Assembly: GCA_017391435.1 (NCBI GenBank)
Contig: JAFOYS010000226.1
Span: 1-17,578 of the forward strand
Length of the DNA: 17,578 nt
Source of the DNA: Alistipes sp.
GTDB lineage: Bacteria > Bacteroidota > Bacteroidia > Bacteroidales > Rikenellaceae
Direction: 5' to 3'
Part shown: positions 14,864 to 17,578 of the stretch, one piece after another
Layout: each line of letters opens with the position of its first letter
How positions within the stretch are numbered: position 1 is the stretch's first letter
Position numbers and translations under genes: made by a program
The notes under the pieces: generated by a model
What the model was told of the DNA's origin: nothing
Database searches by the model: none
What the model saw: only the letters and a program-made list of their open reading frames with translations

Positions 14864-17273
14864 TGATACTGTAGAGAGCGTAGATAGATTCCGCACAGCA
14901 CGATGGGTGTTGGGCTTTGTCTTGCTTGCCGTAGGTATCTATCTCTTTATAACACTTTGTCACTATGTGGCAGACTGGAATCAAGAGGCAAATAGCTCTG
15001 GAACAAGTGGCTCGTGGATATCTTCACTGCTTGTTAGTGATAGCTTTGGACTCTTCGGACTACTTGTGCCTGTGATGATAATCATTTTCGCCTTTAAAAT
15101 CTTTATGAATAGGGTGAAACTCTATGACCATACACTCATCTCATTTGCTCTTGTTACAATCCTTGGCTCGCTTACGCTGGGTGCCATCTTTGGTGCCGAT
15201 GGAGATGTGTTCCAGAGTGGTTGGGGTGGCGCGTTTGGTATTACTATTATTGAGGATAAACTTGAGCCTGCGATAGGTATGGCTGGTGTGACTATCTCGC
15301 TGATTCTCAGTTGGATACTTACTGCTCTATTTATCAATGTCCGCGTTATTGACCTATTCAGCTCGCTGGGTAATGGCCTTGTAAATAAGGGCAAGGGTCT
15401 TGTAGATAAGGTTACCCACCGTCCAGAGAAGGATGATCCTGCAGGGGATGATAAGAGAGATGTTATCACTCCGTCAACCACTACTCCAGTGCCTGTAGTT
15501 GTCCCTGTTACCACTCCAACACCTGAGCCAGAGCCAGAGCCAACGCCCGAACCAGAGCCAGATCCGGTTGTTGTGCCAGTTGTTGCGCCAGCGCCAGTTG
15601 TTGTTCCTGAACCAGAGCCAGAGCCAGAGCCGGAGCCTATCATTGTGCCCGAGCCAGTAGCCGATCCGCTGATTGTAGAGGTTATTGACCCTGAGGGAGA
15701 TAAGGAGGTAACTGATAGCGATGCAGACAAGCATATACCATTCAACCCTGATAGAACTCTGCACTATAAGGCACCGTCTGTAGAGCTTCTTGATGAGCGT
15801 GAGAGTACATCAGAGGTTAGTGATGAGGAGATTGAGGAGAATACACGACAGATTGAGCAGGTACTTGCCGACTTTAAGATATCAATCCTCAATGTCAAGG
15901 CTACAACAGGCCCTACAGTGACCCTATATGAGGTAGAGCTTGATCGTGGTATGAAGGTGGCAAGGGTTGAGAGCCTCTCAAAGGAGATTGCTCAGGCTCT
16001 TAAGGCCAGCAGCGTCCGCATTGCCCCTATTCCTCAGAGCGGTACGGTGGGTATTGAGGTGCCAAACCGCCATCCATCTATTGTATCGATGCGAGCTGCG
16101 TTGCGTACAGAGCGTTTCCTTAACTTTAAGGGCGAACTACCTGTGGTTATTGGTAGAAATATTCAGAATGAGTGCATAGTCTTTGACCTTGCCAAGATGC
16201 CACACCTGCTTGTTGCGGGTGCAACGGGTACAGGTAAGTCTGTAGGCCTAAATGTTATTCTGACATCGCTTCTCTATCGTAAAGACCCTTCTCAGCTCAA
16301 GCTTGTGCTTATTGACCCTAAGCAGGTTGAGTTCTCGCTCTACGAGGGGTTAGGCAACCACTTCCTTGCTCGTATGGAGAGCGAGGAGGAGAATATTGTT
16401 ATTGATGCTCAGAAGGCTGTCTACACACTCTATTCGCTCCTTGCTGAGATGGAGGAGCGACTCAAGAAGTGCCGTCTTGCTGGTGTGAGAAATATTACGG
16501 AGTATAACGATTTGGTGCGTAGATGCAAGGTTGCCGAGCGCGAGATTATGCCTTACATCGTGGTGGTTATTGACGAGTATGCAGACCTTGTGACGCAGTC
16601 AAAGCTTGTTGAGATGCCTGTTATGCGACTTGCAGCAAAGGCTCGTGCCGCAGGTATTCACCTGATACTTGCAACACAGCGACCTTCTGTAGATATCCTT
16701 ACAGGCCGAATCAAGACCAACTTCCCTGCCCGTATAGCCTTCCGTGTGGCTACTCGTGTGGACTCGGGAACAATCATCGACCAGCCAGGTGCACAGGCTC
16801 TTATTGGTCGCGGAGATATGCTCTTTTCGGAGCCTTGCGCTCTTACCCGTCTGCAGTGTGCTTTTGTTGATACTCCAGAGGTTAAGCGCCTTGTGGACTA
16901 TATAGCAAGTCAGCCTTCACCAACAGGTATGCCTTACTCTCTGCCAGACTACGAGGAGAGTGGTGGCGCCTCTACAGCAGGTGGTAGCAGTAGCGCCGAT
17001 GCTGATTTGGGTAGTGAGAGCGGTGCGGCAATAAAGTACGATGCTCTATTTGCAAATATCGCGCGTGATGCTGTCGGTGGCGGAGAAAACTTCTCTACAT
17101 CCTATATCCAGCGTACCTACGAGGTGGGTTTTGTACGCGCTGGTCGTATTATGCTTCAGCTTGAGCGTGCAGGCATTGTCGGCCCGCAGGTGCCAGGCGC
17201 AAAGTCTCGCGATGTGAAGATTACAGACCCATATGTTTTGGAGGCAAAGTTGCAGGAGTTAGGCGTAGTTTAG
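14802..17273 (+). CDS. ftsK: DNA translocase FtsK
   Basis: The product is 823 residues. FtsK sits at the septum and pumps DNA toward dif, where it activates XerCD. After a basic cytoplasmic head (KRRPKKTTKPATKR), four membrane segments lie at ~35-56, 82-102, 112-131 and 157-180. A linker (~186-350) contains a Glu-Pro/Val-Pro stretch (229-288). The RecA-like motor has Walker A GATGTGKS (473-480, Lys479) and Walker B VVVIDEYADL (Asp591). The C-terminal gamma winged helix (~745-811) includes TSYIQRTYEVGFVRAGRIM and would read KOPS-like polar sequences. The ATG at 14802 lies inside murI (62-nt overlap); GTG at 14814 is an alternative, and no ATG is found before the first membrane segment. The short linker compared with E. 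coli FtsK fits the phylum. Confidence 0.95.
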   Translation: MDVLVKRRPKKTTKPATKRDSDTVESVDRFRTARWVLGFVLLAVGIYLFITLCHYVADWNQEANSSGTSGSWISSLLVSDSFGLFGLLVPVMIIIFAFKIFMNRVKLYDHTLISFALVTILGSLTLGAIFGADGDVFQSGWGGAFGITIIEDKLEPAIGMAGVTISLILSWILTALFINVRVIDLFSSLGNGLVNKGKGLVDKVTHRPEKDDPAGDDKRDVITPSTTTPVPVVVPVTTPTPEPEPEPTPEPEPDPVVVPVVAPAPVVVPEPEPEPEPEPIIVPEPVADPLIVEVIDPEGDKEVTDSDADKHIPFNPDRTLHYKAPSVELLDERESTSEVSDEEIEENTRQIEQVLADFKISILNVKATTGPTVTLYEVELDRGMKVARVESLSKEIAQALKASSVRIAPIPQSGTVGIEVPNRHPSIVSMRAALRTERFLNFKGELPVVIGRNIQNECIVFDLAKMPHLLVAGATGTGKSVGLNVILTSLLYRKDPSQLKLVLIDPKQVEFSLYEGLGNHFLARMESEEENIVIDAQKAVYTLYSLLAEMEERLKKCRLAGVRNITEYNDLVRRCKVAEREIMPYIVVVIDEYADLVTQSKLVEMPVMRLAAKARAAGIHLILATQRPSVDILTGRIKTNFPARIAFRVATRVDSGTIIDQPGAQALIGRGDMLFSEPCALTRLQCAFVDTPEVKRLVDYIASQPSPTGMPYSLPDYEESGGASTAGGSSSADADLGSESGAAIKYDALFANIARDAVGGGENFSTSYIQRTYEVGFVRAGRIMLQLERAGIVGPQVPGAKSRDVKITDPYVLEAKLQELGVV
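15486..15665 (+). repeat. ftsK: Glu-Pro / Val-Pro coding repeat in the FtsK linker
   Basis: Codons 229-288 are built from imperfect hexamers (gagcca-type and related) giving runs such as PEPEPEPEP and VVVPVVAP. It is a low-complexity extended linker between the membrane and motor domains, prone to length change by slippage. Confidence 0.8.
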
Positions 17274-17277
17274 CACT

Positions 17278-17578
17278 ATGAGATTTGTAACACTTACCAT
17301 ATTTATATTATTGTCGGCCTTAACAGCCTCGGCACAGTCGCTGCTTGATACTTTTGAGAGCAGTCTTAAGAGCTTAGGTCTCTATAGGGTGGAGTTTGAT
17401 GTCTCGTTAGATAGTGACTACACCCTTAAGGGGGAGTATATTGTAGACAAGCAGAACTTCTATGTCAAGCTTGGCGGTGTTGAGCTCTATGTTACAGATG
17501 GCGTAAAGTACGAGGTTGTGGCGCAGAGGGGCGAGGTTGTTATAGACAGCGCCGAGAGTTTGGGTAGCGACTTGCTCA
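17278..17578 (+). CDS. lolA: LolA-like outer-membrane lipoprotein carrier (3' partial)
   Basis: The ATG at 17278, 4 nt after the ftsK stop, opens a frame that stays open to the window end (100 complete codons). It starts with a clear signal peptide (MRFVTLTIFILLSALTASA, cleavage before Gln20). The mature part begins SLLDTFESSLKSLGLYRVEF, then beta-rich segments YTLKGEYIVDKQNFYVKLGG and VELYVTDGVKYEVVAQRGEV. This pattern (amphipathic helix, antiparallel strands, a 'DG' turn before a strand) fits the LolA/LolB fold, which carries lipoproteins across the periplasm. As I recall, a lolA-type gene commonly follows ftsK in Bacteroidales, which supports the call. The C-terminal half is missing, so the family assignment is moderate. 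Confidence 0.65.
   Translation, partial: MRFVTLTIFILLSALTASAQSLLDTFESSLKSLGLYRVEFDVSLDSDYTLKGEYIVDKQNFYVKLGGVELYVTDGVKYEVVAQRGEVVIDSAESLGSDLL

Noticed and set aside
15122..15745. A 207-codon minus-strand frame with long Gly-Ser runs.
   Set aside because: It is the antisense image of the Pro-Glu repeat and membrane segments of ftsK; the Gly-Ser runs come from reading that repeat backwards.

Overview
The window looks like chromosomal DNA of a Bacteroidota member, most likely Bacteroidales. Evidence: a large outer-membrane barrel protein with the glycine-rich tail typical of that phylum; a TonB-dependent receptor with an N-terminal carboxypeptidase-regulatory-like domain; promoters of the form TTTG-N18-20-TAnnTTTG; little Shine-Dalgarno sequence before start codons; and parE-parC of the Bacteroidota type (TEGNSASGS in ParE, a degenerate GyrA box GRQSQGN in ParC). 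A Rikenellaceae/Alistipes-like relative is a guess. No rRNA, tRNA, CRISPR array, transposase or phage gene was seen.

Layout. (1) 1-1785, plus: 3' part of an outer-membrane beta-barrel/TonB-receptor-like gene. (2) 1786-2168: gene-free convergent spacer with an intrinsic terminator, a cluster of GC-rich palindromes that looks like a dispersed repeat, and a 111-bp set of nested inverted repeats that can fold as a cloverleaf. (3) 2169-2741, minus: efp, with its own promoter. (4) 2887-6397, minus: a four-gene metal-related operon, in transcription order a PqqD-like protein (RRE fold), a small Cys/His-rich envelope protein (HYC_CC_PP-like), a TonB-dependent receptor with a Cys cluster in its plug, and a secreted HMA-domain protein with a His-rich tail. 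It ends in a clear terminator at 2836-2871. (5) 6398-6505: divergent promoter region. (6) 6506-17578, plus: a long, tightly spaced housekeeping string: lysophospholipid acyltransferase (plsC-like), parE, parC, aroK, an exported metallophosphoesterase, murI, ftsK, and the start of a LolA-like lipoprotein carrier gene cut by the window end.

How the genes fit together. The plus-strand string joins envelope construction (phospholipid acylation, D-glutamate for peptidoglycan, lipoprotein transport) to chromosome segregation (topoisomerase IV decatenation, FtsK translocation at the septum) and chorismate synthesis. Gaps are 3-44 nt, and murI overlaps ftsK by 62 nt. The minus-strand operon is best read as uptake or handling of a soft metal such as copper: receptor in the outer membrane, two small periplasmic or envelope metal-binding proteins, and a cytoplasmic RRE-type protein of unknown partner.

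Most notable points: the PqqD/HYC/TonB/HMA operon; a perfect consensus sliding-clamp-binding pentapeptide (QLDLF) as the last five residues of ParC; non-canonical residues at both main quinolone-contact positions of ParC; the cloverleaf-like intergenic element; and a dual-coded segment giving an acidic MurI tail and a basic FtsK head.
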